A stretch of 64,000 nucleotides of DNA from Photobacterium chitinilyticum (GCF_004104355.1 NZ_RJLM01000001.1:350710-414709), one strand, 5' to 3'. Positions 48,256-57,731 are shown, counted from the stretch's first letter. Program-made: numbers and translations. Notes: generated by a model from the sequence alone, not told the origin.

Positions 48256-49179
48256 TTAGAAGCCGCTATTTTTGATCACATTGCGAATTTGGAAATCAAA
48301 TTCAGCCTCAGGCAAATTGGTGAGCTCGTACATGACTTCGGCACCTGCGAGATCAAGTTCGACATGATGCTCCTCGATGGCTTCGTCATTACTTTTGAAT
48401 AGCAATAGGTGATTCGCCATGCGGGCAATATCCAGATAGCTAGTCTTTGAGCGCTGACCGCGATAAGGCGAGGCTGTATTGCTAGCGACTTCAAGGTAAT
48501 CATCATCAAAGCCCCAGTGTTTGAGGATAATGAGGCTGACATCCTGGCAGCAATGCTCAAATACAAACTTGGCGATATCAATATCGAGGTAATTACCACT
48601 GTCCAAATAGCTCTGGTATTCGTGTACCAGGCTAAACAGACCAATATCAGCAAATAAACCAGCCAGAAGTGATTTTTCCTGCTCAACTTTTGCCGGTGTT
48701 TCCGGGTGGTTGATGAGCCCCTGACTCACAATTGCCATTGTTGCAGCGAGTTGCCGTGAACGCATTGCACTCTGTCTCAACAGGGCATTGCATCCAAGGC
48801 TGAAGCTATTTTTACGTTTAAGCTCTTCTATCGCTTGGGCAGTAATAATGTCGCGAACTCTTAAAATACCAAGTCGGCTTACTGCCGTTTGAATATCATG
48901 GCAAACGACATTACGTCGGTTAAACATCATGGTATTCGAGATTTTGACAATCGAAGCCGCCATACCGGGATCATCCAGCAATAAATCAGCCACATCACGG
49001 ATGGTTGTATCTTCTTCGTTACACAGAGCGTGCAATTTAACGAGAACATCAGGAATAGGGGGAAGGGTAAGACGGTTTTGTTTGACTGCGTCTTTTACTA
49101 AAGAACAGAATTCAGATTCCAGTCCTTTTACGATTTTGTCATTCTCTGGTTTGAGCCAAAAAAAAGATACGTGTGCCAT
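48256..49179 (-). CDS. HDOD-domain signalling protein
   Basis: A 307-residue cytosolic protein. The HDOD domain spans about residues 35-240 (LPPIPDVLVKLHALCNEEDT, LLLDDPGMAASIVKISNTMM, AVSRLGILRVRDIITAQAI). HDOD proteins resemble HD phosphohydrolases without full catalytic residues and often act with response regulators or in cyclic-di-GMP-linked control. No other domain is attached, and its partner is unknown. Single-gene unit next to the LON-domain gene on the same strand, about 100 bases apart. Confidence 0.85.
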   Translation of the reverse strand: MAHVSFFWLKPENDKIVKGLESEFCSLVKDAVKQNRLTLPPIPDVLVKLHALCNEEDTTIRDVADLLLDDPGMAASIVKISNTMMFNRRNVVCHDIQTAVSRLGILRVRDIITAQAIEELKRKNSFSLGCNALLRQSAMRSRQLAATMAIVSQGLINHPETPAKVEQEKSLLAGLFADIGLFSLVHEYQSYLDSGNYLDIDIAKFVFEHCCQDVSLIILKHWGFDDDYLEVASNTASPYRGQRSKTSYLDIARMANHLLLFKSNDEAIEEHHVELDLAGAEVMYELTNLPEAEFDFQIRNVIKNSGF

Positions 49180-49283
49180 TACAACTACTAACTTGATATC
49201 GAGGTCTTTATTCTATCTTGAGCTGTAACTGATAGACAGATGTATAATATAAAAAAATTTGAAATTGTTTCTAAATGTTAGGC

Positions 49284-49883
49284 TTATACAAGTTCTGCGA
49301 TCGGAAGGTTGTCGTTGTCTAACAATTTAAGTAAAAAGCGCACGGTAAGTTTTATATTTTCTTGGGTGAGCAACAACTGTTTGTAGTGGACTTCCAACGG
49401 GAGAATTTCAATCCATCGCTGACAGACCCAAGTAAGATTGTCGTACTCCGGCTTTGAGTACAAAGAGCCAATTTCAGGCATGGTGGCATAAAAGAGCTTC
49501 AGCTTCTCGGATAGGCACAAGGTTGCTGGCTCAATGGGAGCCGCTTTCCAGTGTGGGTAAGGCTCATAATCTGCCCGCAATAACCCATCGTCCTCTACTT
49601 TAATGGCCAATAAGCGAACCGTTTGACTGCCTTCAACCAAGATACTTAGCAACCCTCCATCTAGAGCATTGAAATCGATGATATGAACTTCGGTCGAAAT
49701 GGCTGGAATTTTCTTTATTTCATCGTGTTCTTCAGACTCATTGAGCATACAAAGGGCAAAGCTTCTTTCTGATGCCAAAGATTGCTTGATCATTCGGATA
49801 TATCGCTCTTCAGCAATCGTTATTTCAAGCCTTCCATTTGGCAGGAGATGGCTGGATGACGGAAAGAGTGCAATGCCTACCAT
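49284..49883 (-). CDS. LON substrate-binding-domain protein
   Basis: A 199-residue protein formed by the N-terminal (substrate-binding) domain of Lon without ATPase or protease parts. IALFPSSSHLLPNGRLEITIAEERYIRMIKQSL and EVHIIDFNALDGGLLSILVEGSQTVRLL match that fold. Such free-standing proteins occur in many gammaproteobacteria; their role is not established. An adaptor or a fold-binding role can only be guessed. Confidence 0.85.
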   Translation of the reverse strand: MVGIALFPSSSHLLPNGRLEITIAEERYIRMIKQSLASERSFALCMLNESEEHDEIKKIPAISTEVHIIDFNALDGGLLSILVEGSQTVRLLAIKVEDDGLLRADYEPYPHWKAAPIEPATLCLSEKLKLFYATMPEIGSLYSKPEYDNLTWVCQRWIEILPLEVHYKQLLLTQENIKLTVRFLLKLLDNDNLPIAELV

Positions 49884-50178
49884 GATATACCCTCCACTTA
49901 TTATTTATAACCATAGTCGCGACTGACAAGAATAACGATAGTGTGATAGCGAATTGTCCCGCTGTTTTTGGGAGGTTATACGCAAAAAAAATGGTCAAAT
50001 TTTGTCACTTTTAACTTAATTTGCGATAGATAATATGCAGCAAATCTCAATTTCAAATGTTCGCTGTTTCATATGTGGAAATAATTAATTCAATGTGTCA
50101 TTGTCAATTTGTTGACGCATTTTGTCTTAAGTTACTTGAAATTAGACGACCAATAACGTTTAGCGGGGGGAGAAGCCT
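49884..50178. other. Divergent region upstream of the tfoX-type gene
   Basis: A 295-base AT-rich region. It ends in an unusually strong ribosome site with six G (GCGGGGGGAG) 8 bases before the GTG start. I looked for the c-di-GMP-I riboswitch known upstream of Vibrio tfoY and did not find its core (GGGCAAACC, ACGCAAAGCC). Nothing else recognisable. Confidence 0.5.
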
Positions 50179-50766
50179 GTGCGATCGATCAAGGATGACT
50201 TATTTAATTATCTTCGCGAATTTGGCCATTATGAAAAACGTTCAATGTTTGGTGGCACCGGTATTTTTATCAAAGGTGCCATGTATGCCATATTGACAGA
50301 TCAGTCGATGTTTCTGCGCGGAGGTGAAACGCTGGATACAAAGTTGGCGTCTTTTGACTGCAGTAAATTCAAACACATAAAGCGTAGTACGACAGCTGTT
50401 GTTAATTATTATGATGTTACTCGTCTGTATATTGATTACAGAGCTCAATGTGACGAATTGGTGCAAGAGTCCATACAAGTTTCAACAAAAGAAAAAGAAT
50501 TTAAATCATCAGAACGGAGCAAGCGTCTGCGCGACTTGCCGAATATGCGCTTGACCTTAGAGCGTATGGTCAAGAAGGCTGGTGTCCCGGACGTCAGTAG
50601 TTTTATTTCGCTTGGTGCCGCGGAAGTTTACCGGAAAGTACGTAGCTCACATGGCAAGGATTTAGATTTAAAACTGTTGTGGATGTTTGCTGGAGCTATT
50701 GATGGTTGCCATTGGACGTTGCTGAAAGATGATCATAAAGAGCGATTATTGCGCGATATTGAATAA
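50179..50766 (+). CDS. TfoX/Sxy family competence regulator
   Basis: A 195-residue protein with the TfoX N-terminal domain (KRSMFGGTGIFIKGAMYAIL, about 15-105) and C-terminal domain (RLRDLPNMRLTLERMVKKAGVPDVSSFISLGA, about 120-190). In Vibrio, TfoX drives natural transformation genes with CRP, and TfoY controls motility and secretion. The LNPNM and VKKAGV segments and the intact two-domain layout support function; to my memory it looks closer to TfoY, but I cannot separate the two firmly. GTG start. It has its own terminator. Confidence 0.88.
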   Translation: MRSIKDDLFNYLREFGHYEKRSMFGGTGIFIKGAMYAILTDQSMFLRGGETLDTKLASFDCSKFKHIKRSTTAVVNYYDVTRLYIDYRAQCDELVQESIQVSTKEKEFKSSERSKRLRDLPNMRLTLERMVKKAGVPDVSSFISLGAAEVYRKVRSSHGKDLDLKLLWMFAGAIDGCHWTLLKDDHKERLLRDIE

Positions 50767-50797
50767 CGCGTAATTACTACAGAGTAGGTAGTTATTG

Positions 50798-50824
50798 GCC
50801 ACCATATTTTGGTGGCTTTTTTTA
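50798..50824 (+). terminator. Rho-independent terminator of the tfoX-type gene
   Basis: GCCACCA and TGGTGGC pair across a short T-rich loop and run into seven T. Confidence 0.9.
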
Positions 50825-50865
50825 TTGTAAGATAGCCGCAATATCCTGTTTTTTTATAAACCCAT

Positions 50866-51771
50866 ATGCGACTACCCAAACTGACTGGTCCGGTTCTGTC
50901 CGGGTTACATTGCTTCTTGATTGCTGCCGATCAAATGAGCTTTACTCGGGCTGCAGAAATCCTGTGCCTAACCCAAAGTGCTGTTAGCCATAAAATCAAG
51001 AACTTAGAAGATAGCCTTGGAGTGCAGCTTTTCATTCGCCAGCCAAGAAAGTTGACATTGACCGAAGAGGGCAAGCGCCTAAAAACGGTCGTCGCTCATA
51101 ACTTTGGCGATATAGCCCATGAAATAAGGGATCTAAAAACACTCGAACTGAGTGGTGATTTCAATGTAGCTGTTCCTCCGACGTTTGCCCAGACATGGTT
51201 GTTGCCAAGGCTGAAGCTGTTTATCGATAAATATCCGGCTCTGCGTTTTCATCTACGTACTCGCAATGAGTTAATCGATTTTCAGACTGAAACATTTGAT
51301 TGCGCAATTTATTTCGGCCACGGCAAGTATGCGGGCCTTCATTCGGTAAAGCTCATGGATGAAAGTATGATACCGGTATGCAGTCATGAATACGCGATTG
51401 CTCATGATTTGTATGGAAAACCGGAAAAGCTGAGTGTCTGTATGTTGCTTCACGATGCTGCACCGTGGGCTCGAGCGGGGCGCAATGATGAGTGGCAATA
51501 TTGGGCGCAGCGACATGGCGTACTATTGCCGGAAGCCGGCTGCACTTTCGATAGAGCCGATTTGGCATTGCAAGCTGCCGAGCGAGGGATTGGCGTAGCA
51601 ATGGGAAGGAAGGGCTTTATTGCCGAGATGCTTGAAGAAGAACGATTGGTTGCTCCTTTTGCCATGTCGGTACTGTCGCCGCTGAGTTATTACATTGTTT
51701 GCCGACGCGAGCAGGCATCGTCACCAAGAATTGAGGCATTTTTTGACTGGCTGAAAGTACAGGTTGACTAG
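50866..51771 (+). CDS. LysR-family regulator, DsdC-like
   Basis: A 301-residue regulator with an N-terminal winged helix-turn-helix (FTRAAEILCLTQSAVSHKIKNLED, about 27-50) and a periplasmic-binding-protein-like effector domain. DEWQYWAQRHGVLLPEAG, FDRADLALQAAERGIGVAMGRK and RIEAFFDWLK are strikingly like E. coli DsdC, the D-serine-responsive activator. No dsdA or D-serine permease gene is adjacent, so the target genes are unknown. Confidence 0.87.
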   Translation: MRLPKLTGPVLSGLHCFLIAADQMSFTRAAEILCLTQSAVSHKIKNLEDSLGVQLFIRQPRKLTLTEEGKRLKTVVAHNFGDIAHEIRDLKTLELSGDFNVAVPPTFAQTWLLPRLKLFIDKYPALRFHLRTRNELIDFQTETFDCAIYFGHGKYAGLHSVKLMDESMIPVCSHEYAIAHDLYGKPEKLSVCMLLHDAAPWARAGRNDEWQYWAQRHGVLLPEAGCTFDRADLALQAAERGIGVAMGRKGFIAEMLEEERLVAPFAMSVLSPLSYYIVCRREQASSPRIEAFFDWLKVQVD

Positions 51772-51803
51772 CTTGTTGACGGCGATATGAGAGGTTTTAC
51801 AAA

Positions 51804-51831
51804 GAAACAACCCCCCAGCAGGGGCTGTTTC
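51804..51831 (-). terminator. Terminator of the small barrel-protein gene
   Basis: GAAACAACCCC and GGGGCTGTTTC pair with one mismatch around a CCAGCA loop; on the minus strand the stem ends in GTTTCTTTG. It sits between converging genes. Confidence 0.65.
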
Positions 51832-51845
51832 TGTTCAAGCGCTAA

Positions 51846-52391
51846 TTAGAGCTTGAAACGAGTCGTTAGCATAATCTGGTCGCCGTAGACTTCGTTAAAG
51901 CGTGCTTGAGCGCCAATAGAAAACAGTTCGGTTGCATGGAATCGGCCATAAACCATTCCAATTGTTTTCTCATGGTCACTAATATTTAGGTGACCAATCT
52001 GGCCGCCAACTTCTAGCTGAGGACCAAGCCACTGACGGACACCAACATTTACTTCCATACCTAGCTTCCCGCCAGAGCTGTTAAACTCGCTATTGTTCTT
52101 AGCGTTTCGTGCTTTAATCTCACCGGTAATATCAGCCCAGTTATTGATTGGTGCATGGAAGCCGACACCCAGTGCTAAATCCCAGTCGCTGTCGAATTCT
52201 GTGTCAACAGAGCCTGTAAGATGGGCATTCGGGTGGATTGATTTACTGAAACCAGCTCCATAGGTGAGAGGGCTAATACCAATACGCGCTTCAGCGTAAT
52301 CGTAACTAAAGTTACTCATCGTGGTCTGGGCAGCATGAGCCGCAGAAATAGATGCCAAGATAAATCCTGTGGCAAGAAGTGTTTTACGCAT
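51846..52391 (-). CDS. Putative small outer-membrane beta-barrel protein
   Basis: A 181-residue protein with a signal peptide (LLATGFILASISAAHA, cleavage before AQTTM). The mature part alternates aromatic/hydrophobic and polar residues in short strands (YDYAEARIGISPLTYGAGF, WDLALGVGFHAPI, LGMEVNVGVRQWL) and ends RFKL, hydrophobic-charged as barrel proteins do. No transmembrane helix. I recognise no named family. It forms a single-gene unit. Possible role: small porin-like or adhesion barrel; not determined. Confidence 0.65.
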   Translation of the reverse strand: MRKTLLATGFILASISAAHAAQTTMSNFSYDYAEARIGISPLTYGAGFSKSIHPNAHLTGSVDTEFDSDWDLALGVGFHAPINNWADITGEIKARNAKNNSEFNSSGGKLGMEVNVGVRQWLGPQLEVGGQIGHLNISDHEKTIGMVYGRFHATELFSIGAQARFNEVYGDQIMLTTRFKL

Positions 52392-52588
52392 GAAAGTTAG
52401 TCCGTGGAGCCAAAAGTAATGAGCCTATTTTAATGGACAAAGCAGGGCAATCATAGATTTTTACAACACTAAGTTACTTTTTTGATAAAGAACAGCGTAA
52501 AAATGTAGCAATAATCACAAAAAAATTGCGATCCTGACCTTGAATGTTGTGCTTAATTACAGGGGGTTATGTTGTATAGTTGCGGGTT

Positions 52589-52613
52589 GAAAGCGGGAGA
52601 AACTCCCGCTTTC
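52589..52613. terminator. Hairpin downstream of the D-lactate dehydrogenase gene
   Basis: An 11-bp perfect stem GAAAGCGGGAG/CTCCCGCTTTC with an AAA loop lies just past the ldhA stop. There is no T run on the minus strand, so it may act as a 3'-end stabiliser rather than a classical terminator. Confidence 0.6.
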
Positions 52614-52618
52614 ATTTA

Positions 52619-53611
52619 TTATCGAATTAGCTCGTTTCCTGAGGTTGTGCCAGCCTCGTACCGGGCAATGTTATTGAGTGTTGTGTCGGCGATATTACCG
52701 AGTGCTTCCTCGGTAAGGAAAGCCTGATGACCGGTAAATAGCACATTGTGGCAGGCTGACAGACGGCGGAATACATCGTCTTTGATGACATCATTAGATT
52801 TATCTTCGAAGAATAAATCTTTTTCATTTTCATAGACATCGATACCTAAAGAACCAATTTTCCTGCTTTTCAACGCTTCAATCGCATCCTTGGAGTTCAG
52901 CAGTTCACCACGGCTGGTGTTGATGATCATCACTCCCTCCCGCATCTTGTCAAAGGCAACGGCATTGAACATATGATGGTTTTCTTCAGTCATTGGGCAG
53001 TGGAGAGTGATGACGTCGGCTTGTCGGTAAATATCGTCCAAAGAGGTATAGGTGACGCCAAGCTCGACGGCGATAGGGTTTTCATAAGGGTCGTAGGCTA
53101 AAATATTCATGCCTAGTCCTTTGAGAATACGGATAGTTGCAATGCCTATTTTACCGGTGCCGATTACGCCGACGGTTTTACCATGGAAGTTAAACCCGGT
53201 GAGCCCTTCGAGCGAAAAATTGGCATCTCGTGTTCGTTGGTATGCTCGGTGAATCCTGCGATTCAAGCTCAGCATCAGACCCAGAGTGTGCTCGGCAATA
53301 GCCTCAGGCGAGTAGGCAGGTACGCGTACTACCTGAATTCCCAGTGTCTTGGCTGCTTCTAAATCCACCTTATCAAAGCCAGCGCAACGCATCGCGATCA
53401 GGCGAACATTGTTGTTGGCTAACTCTTCAAGGACGGCTTGACTGAGATCATCGTTAACGAAGGCGCATACGGCATCAAATCCTTGGGCCATTCTGGCCGT
53501 TTGTGCAGTAAGGCGAAATTCGAAGAAGGTCAGTTCGTGCTGATAATTGGCGTTGATGATCTCGAAAGATTTCTGATCATACTTCTTGGTGCTGAAGACT
53601 GCTACTTTCAT
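52619..53611 (-). CDS. ldhA: D-lactate dehydrogenase (2-hydroxyacid dehydrogenase, LdhA type)
   Basis: NADH-linked reduction of pyruvate to D-lactate in fermentation. GVIGTGKIGIATIRILKGLG (NAD), CAGFDKVDLEAAKTLGI, catalytic Arg in INTSRGELL, Glu in YENEKDLFFED, and His in TGHQAFLTEEAL are in place. ATG 53611 (MKVAVFSTKKYD) gives 330 residues (329 in E. coli); GAGG is 7 bases upstream. The frame is open further upstream to 53719, but that part overlaps the neighbouring receiver gene and is rejected. 76 bases separate it from that gene. Confidence 0.94.
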   Translation of the reverse strand: MKVAVFSTKKYDQKSFEIINANYQHELTFFEFRLTAQTARMAQGFDAVCAFVNDDLSQAVLEELANNNVRLIAMRCAGFDKVDLEAAKTLGIQVVRVPAYSPEAIAEHTLGLMLSLNRRIHRAYQRTRDANFSLEGLTGFNFHGKTVGVIGTGKIGIATIRILKGLGMNILAYDPYENPIAVELGVTYTSLDDIYRQADVITLHCPMTEENHHMFNAVAFDKMREGVMIINTSRGELLNSKDAIEALKSRKIGSLGIDVYENEKDLFFEDKSNDVIKDDVFRRLSACHNVLFTGHQAFLTEEALGNIADTTLNNIARYEAGTTSGNELIR

Positions 53612-53687
53612 GTGTTGCCTCTTCGGGGAACTAATTATGTGATCAACATAACATTTTCCTGTTGCCCCGAAAAGGTTTGTATGACAA

Positions 53688-54188
53688 TTATATGTCGGAG
53701 AGTGAAAGCCGTTTATCACTGAGAGCCGTCATGATTCGACTGGTATCGAGAACTCTGGCCCATGGCATTAATTCTTTTTCATTATCAATGATATAAGTGG
53801 TTAGCTGATCAATTGCAATGTCTTTGAGCTGGTCGCCGTCCCATGGTTTGGAGATGTAATAGTCCAGGCTGGCATGGTTGACGGCCTGCACGGTTTCTTC
53901 TAATCCAGCCTGACCAGTGAGGAGCACCCTGCGTGAGTGGGTCGTTTCGGTCTGTTTCTTAAGCTCAATCAGAAAATCAATACCGGTCTCGCCCGGCATA
54001 ATATGATCGCAGAGGATCAAGGCGAGAGGGATATGATCGGCAATGGTATCTGCGAGCACCTCCTTGGCTTCATCAACTGACTCTGCTGCTTCAATAATGA
54101 AATACTCTTCAAGACTACTCAGATCATGCAGCACACTGTCGAGGACTTCTCGTTCATCGTCAACGCATAGGATGAGGTATTTGTTCAT
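53688..54188 (-). CDS. Receiver-domain response regulator (module A)
   Basis: A 166-residue protein: one CheY-like receiver with D10/D11, phospho-acceptor D61 (LILCDHIMPG), T91 and K114 (SKPW) plus a 40-residue tail without a DNA-binding domain. The tail LTTYIIDNEKELMPWARVLD has a counterpart in the module B receiver at 63013. AAGGAGG stands 4 bases before the ATG. It lies 63 bases after the sensor kinase on the same strand, so the kinase is its probable phosphodonor. Output is unknown; it could work by protein contact. Confidence 0.9.
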   Translation of the reverse strand: MNKYLILCVDDEREVLDSVLHDLSSLEEYFIIEAAESVDEAKEVLADTIADHIPLALILCDHIMPGETGIDFLIELKKQTETTHSRRVLLTGQAGLEETVQAVNHASLDYYISKPWDGDQLKDIAIDQLTTYIIDNEKELMPWARVLDTSRIMTALSDKRLSLSDI

Positions 54189-54251
54189 ATGGCCTCCTTG
54201 TTAACTCGCTCCGTGAGCGTGCGAGCAGCTTGGTAACTGCTTGTTAAATAT

Positions 54252-56186
54252 TTAATGATTTTGATTAAGCGGCAGCGTGACTATCATCCGGGTATATTCT
54301 CCGGGTTCTGATTCGACCCGGATAGTACCGTCATGCTGGTGGATGATCTGTTGGCATACCGATAGCCCAATACCTAGCCCGAAGTTGCCTTCGCGTTTGG
54401 TGGTGTAGTTCAGCTCGAAAACTTTCTGTTGTTGCTCGAGCGGGATCCCTTTGCCGTTGTCTTCGATAACAATGTCAATTTTTTGCTGCTCCGAGTCGGG
54501 GGTGTAATGGGTCGAAATATGTATTTCTCCAGGCTCCTCGACGGCATCAAGAGCATTGGCTATCAGATTAGTCCAAACTTGCTGCAGTGCAATTGGCTGG
54601 CAATTCAATCGCGGTAGTGCCGAATATTCTTTGATTACATGGTGGCGCTTAAGGCGGTTCTCAAATATGACCAGGGTATCTTCCAATCCTTCATGCAGAT
54701 CGACGGTATGTATCGTTTCGTCATCCTGGCGCGCGTAGCTTTTCAGGCTCTTGACCAGATCGGCGATTCTATGGGCGCAGACATTAATGGATCGCAGGAA
54801 ATTGCCCATCTGATAATAGTTGTCCCACTCGGCCATTACAGGCTTGAGCTGTGTTTTTTGCGGGAGCAGCCAGTCATTGAGGTACTTTGGGTTATCAACT
54901 CCCATCTGAACCGCCTTGCGGGCCAGCTGGCGGTCATCCAATATCGATTCGAGTTGTTTTGCACGCTGCCGGGTTTCGGAGGTCGATAATGGACGAGATT
55001 GCATCGCCTGTTGAAGAATGTAATTGCCCCTAGTCTGGTTTTCATGACTGAGCTGAGAATCTGTGAGCTTGCAAATCGTCTGCTTTAGGGTATCGCTGCC
55101 CCTCAAAATAGCAGAAACCGGATTATTCAGCTCGTGGGCAACCCCAGCGACTAACTGACCAAGCATTGCCATCTTTTCTTTTTCGACCAGCTGGTGGTAA
55201 GCCTCGTCAAGAGATTTCAGTGTCTGCTGCAGGCGCATTTCGGTTTGAATGCTGCCCTGAAGGCGACGGTTGAAGTTACGCAGCAACAGATTGGTAAACA
55301 GAGGAAGAAGCTCACTGCGTGAGTTCATTACTTTGTTAAACAGTTGTCGATCGAGTTTAATGACATTGGTGGTATCTAGGGTCACACCGGTAGAGAAAGA
55401 TGGTTCTCCGGTGACAAAAGACATACCACCGACAAGATGCCCGGGGGCAACCCTGACGACCTCGTGCTTGCTGCCGTATTCATCTTTTTTGTACAGGGCG
55501 ATTTCTCCCTGGGTGATAAACCACAGAAAGTTGTTCGGCTCGCCCTCCTTGGTAAGCAGGTGCCCTTCACTATAGGTACGGCAGGCCCGGTCTTCATCGT
55601 TGCCGTTAAAGAATTCATGAAGTGCGTCCGTCACTTGGCGGGCAAGGCTGGCATCATCAATATCATTGGTATTTTGAATAAAGCCAGAACGGAAACTCGA
55701 CATTTGCCTTTCGATATGGGCATTGAGGATACGGCGGTGATCGAGTATCTGGCTATAGCGCAGCCAGTCTTCTTCTGTGTGTTTGAGAACAAAGGTTGTT
55801 AGCTCCTTGAGCAGAACCTGATGTAGCTCTTTTTTGTTCCAGGGCTTGGTTAGACAGTAATGAAGGCGTCCTTCATTAACTGCTTGCATAATGGCGTCTA
55901 GCTGTGGCTTGTCATTGAGTAGTATCGATCGAGCCTGGTTGGCAACCGGGTATTGATCCAACTGAACCAGAAAATCGACGCCATTGTCACTGCCTAGCTC
56001 GTTGTCACAGATCACCATGGCGACGCGTTGGTCACTCTGTTCAATAAACTGTAGAGTGTCGTGTGCCTCCTCGATACTGTAAGCGTTGCATATGTCGAAC
56101 AATGCCGAAAAGGCTGCCAGATCGTGGTTTAAGCGCTCGACAACGCTAGGATCGTCATCCAGACATACAATGACAAAATTATTCAC
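54252..56186 (-). CDS. Hybrid sensor kinase: receiver, cNMP-binding-like and histidine kinase domains (module A)
   Basis: 644 residues. An N-terminal receiver domain (1-130) has D61 and K114 but Asn91 in place of Thr. A cyclic-nucleotide-binding-like fold covers about 200-310 (YSEGHLLTKEGEPNNFLWFITQGEIALYKK). The kinase core follows: H351 in AGVAHELNNP, N box N540/N544 (WTNLIANALDA), D576-N-G-K-G, and GLGIGL at about 603. No transmembrane segment: cytoplasmic. The order receiver-sensor-kinase is unusual, as hybrid kinases usually carry the receiver at the C-terminus. The kinase at 61678 is a shorter paralogue without the receiver. Confidence 0.88.
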   Translation of the reverse strand: MNNFVIVCLDDDPSVVERLNHDLAAFSALFDICNAYSIEEAHDTLQFIEQSDQRVAMVICDNELGSDNGVDFLVQLDQYPVANQARSILLNDKPQLDAIMQAVNEGRLHYCLTKPWNKKELHQVLLKELTTFVLKHTEEDWLRYSQILDHRRILNAHIERQMSSFRSGFIQNTNDIDDASLARQVTDALHEFFNGNDEDRACRTYSEGHLLTKEGEPNNFLWFITQGEIALYKKDEYGSKHEVVRVAPGHLVGGMSFVTGEPSFSTGVTLDTTNVIKLDRQLFNKVMNSRSELLPLFTNLLLRNFNRRLQGSIQTEMRLQQTLKSLDEAYHQLVEKEKMAMLGQLVAGVAHELNNPVSAILRGSDTLKQTICKLTDSQLSHENQTRGNYILQQAMQSRPLSTSETRQRAKQLESILDDRQLARKAVQMGVDNPKYLNDWLLPQKTQLKPVMAEWDNYYQMGNFLRSINVCAHRIADLVKSLKSYARQDDETIHTVDLHEGLEDTLVIFENRLKRHHVIKEYSALPRLNCQPIALQQVWTNLIANALDAVEEPGEIHISTHYTPDSEQQKIDIVIEDNGKGIPLEQQQKVFELNYTTKREGNFGLGIGLSVCQQIIHQHDGTIRVESEPGEYTRMIVTLPLNQNH

Positions 56187-56359
56187 CCTCAGACCCTTTT
56201 TTTGTTTTAGTACTTAAAGTGTACAAGAAAACACCACAATAGACTGAGAGACGGCTTACAAACCTTTGGTATTAGTCGTTGATAAATAGGGTGTATGCAA
56301 CGAATATTCAGATTGGTGTGGTAGACTTATTGTTTCATCTTCAGAGACTGGGACACAAA

Positions 56360-57667
56360 ATGTTGAAAAAAATTGGTGCTGTTGGGGGCGCGGTAGCAAT
56401 CGCACTGTGCTGGCCATTTGCAACAGGGCAGATTGGTGAGAAAATCTATTTAGATACCGTTGGTAAATATGAGAATCCCTACCTAACCATCAGCAGTGAA
56501 AGCTACGATCGTGGTTATTTGAATTCAGATGCAGTGTCCCGTATTGAAATCAAAGAAGATTGGAAACCGGTGTTTGATGAAGAAGGCTTACCGACTGTTT
56601 GGTTTATTCACCACAAGGTCAGCCACGGTTTCATGGGAGTCACCTCGACCAGCGAGTTGGTGCTTGATGAAGATCTACAGCCCGTTGCCGATAAGCTTTG
56701 GGGAGAAGGGGTTTCGCCGATCAGCTTTACAACAACCACGGCCTTGACTCGCAAAACTGATTTTAACATTACGATGAAACCGGTGAGCTTCAAGAACGAG
56801 CAAGGGGCAAAGGCTGATATCAAAGCGTTTGTGCTGGAAGGGACCGTCGATGCAAAAGGGGCGGGAGAGTTCCACTATCAGCTACCTGAAGCAAAAATAA
56901 CCACCACGGCGAAAGAGTCAATGGTCATGACCGGGCTTGAAGGTGGCGGCAAAGGCCTACTTGATGGCCAGTTTTGGATTGGTAGCCAGGACTTCGTAAT
57001 GAAACATGTCAGCTTCAAAGACTTGATCAATGATAAAAGCGTCGAGATTGACAATGTCGTATTGGGGATGAATAACGAGCTTACTCAATCGGAACAAGCG
57101 TCAGGCCAAGCCGAGCAGCAACTGACCAATACCAACATGATGACGATTGATAAAATTGTGTCATTAGATGGCCAGGAATACCGCAACTTCAATTTTAAGC
57201 TGGCATTTTCAGATTTAAATTATCCAGCGATCAGTCGGCTGGGCAATATGGCCGATGAGATTGATGAGCAGATGTCTGAACAGCAAGCGAAAGATGCGGC
57301 ACTCGCGCTTGATCTGCTGGTGGCCAAAGGGTTGAAGTTTACCATTGAAGACTTAAGCCTTGTTACGCCGAAAGGAGATGTGAGAAGTCATCTTAATCTG
57401 GTTATTGCCCCGGGAATTGCACGTGCATCTGAAAACATGGCGAAGATCTCAGAAAAACTATCGGGTGATATCAGTTTGATCCTTCCAATTAAACTGGTTG
57501 AAGACGATCCCGTTCTTTTTGAAAAAGCCACGATGATGGAGCAAGGCGGTATTGTCGAGAAAGGTGCAGACTACTACTCGTTGCAGATGCAGATTGAAGG
57601 GGACAAAATTATTCTTGCCTCTGGTGATCAGTTACCATTGGCGATGCTGATGATGTTGTTTATGTAA
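56360..57667 (+). CDS. DUF945 family protein (YdgA-like)
   Basis: A 435-residue envelope protein with an N-terminal membrane-spanning or signal segment (LKKIGAVGGAVAIALCWPFATG). The Gly- and strand-rich remainder with YENPYLTISSESYDRGYLNSDAV and VSLDGQEYRNFNFKLAFSDLN matches the DUF945/YdgA family of gammaproteobacteria, whose function is unknown. The frame opens at 56279; ATG 56360 is the better start because the signal begins there. A terminator follows. Confidence 0.82.
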   Translation: MLKKIGAVGGAVAIALCWPFATGQIGEKIYLDTVGKYENPYLTISSESYDRGYLNSDAVSRIEIKEDWKPVFDEEGLPTVWFIHHKVSHGFMGVTSTSELVLDEDLQPVADKLWGEGVSPISFTTTTALTRKTDFNITMKPVSFKNEQGAKADIKAFVLEGTVDAKGAGEFHYQLPEAKITTTAKESMVMTGLEGGGKGLLDGQFWIGSQDFVMKHVSFKDLINDKSVEIDNVVLGMNNELTQSEQASGQAEQQLTNTNMMTIDKIVSLDGQEYRNFNFKLAFSDLNYPAISRLGNMADEIDEQMSEQQAKDAALALDLLVAKGLKFTIEDLSLVTPKGDVRSHLNLVIAPGIARASENMAKISEKLSGDISLILPIKLVEDDPVLFEKATMMEQGGIVEKGADYYSLQMQIEGDKIILASGDQLPLAMLMMLFM

Positions 57668-57704
57668 ATCGATGTGATAAATATCTCGTTATTGATTTCC
57701 CCTT

Positions 57705-57731
57705 AAAACCCGCTTGCCCTAAGCGGGTTTT
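57705..57731 (+). terminator. Rho-independent terminator of the DUF945 gene
   Basis: AAAACCCGCTT and AAGCGGGTTTT pair across a 5-base loop, followed by T residues. Confidence 0.92.

Noticed and set aside
49884-50178. Cyclic-di-GMP-I riboswitch upstream of the tfoX-type gene
   Set aside because: The conserved core sequences known from Vibrio tfoY leaders are not present.
53612-53719. N-terminal extension of the D-lactate dehydrogenase
   Set aside because: The extra 36 residues are unlike the family and overlap the receiver gene; a well-spaced ribosome site precedes ATG 53611.
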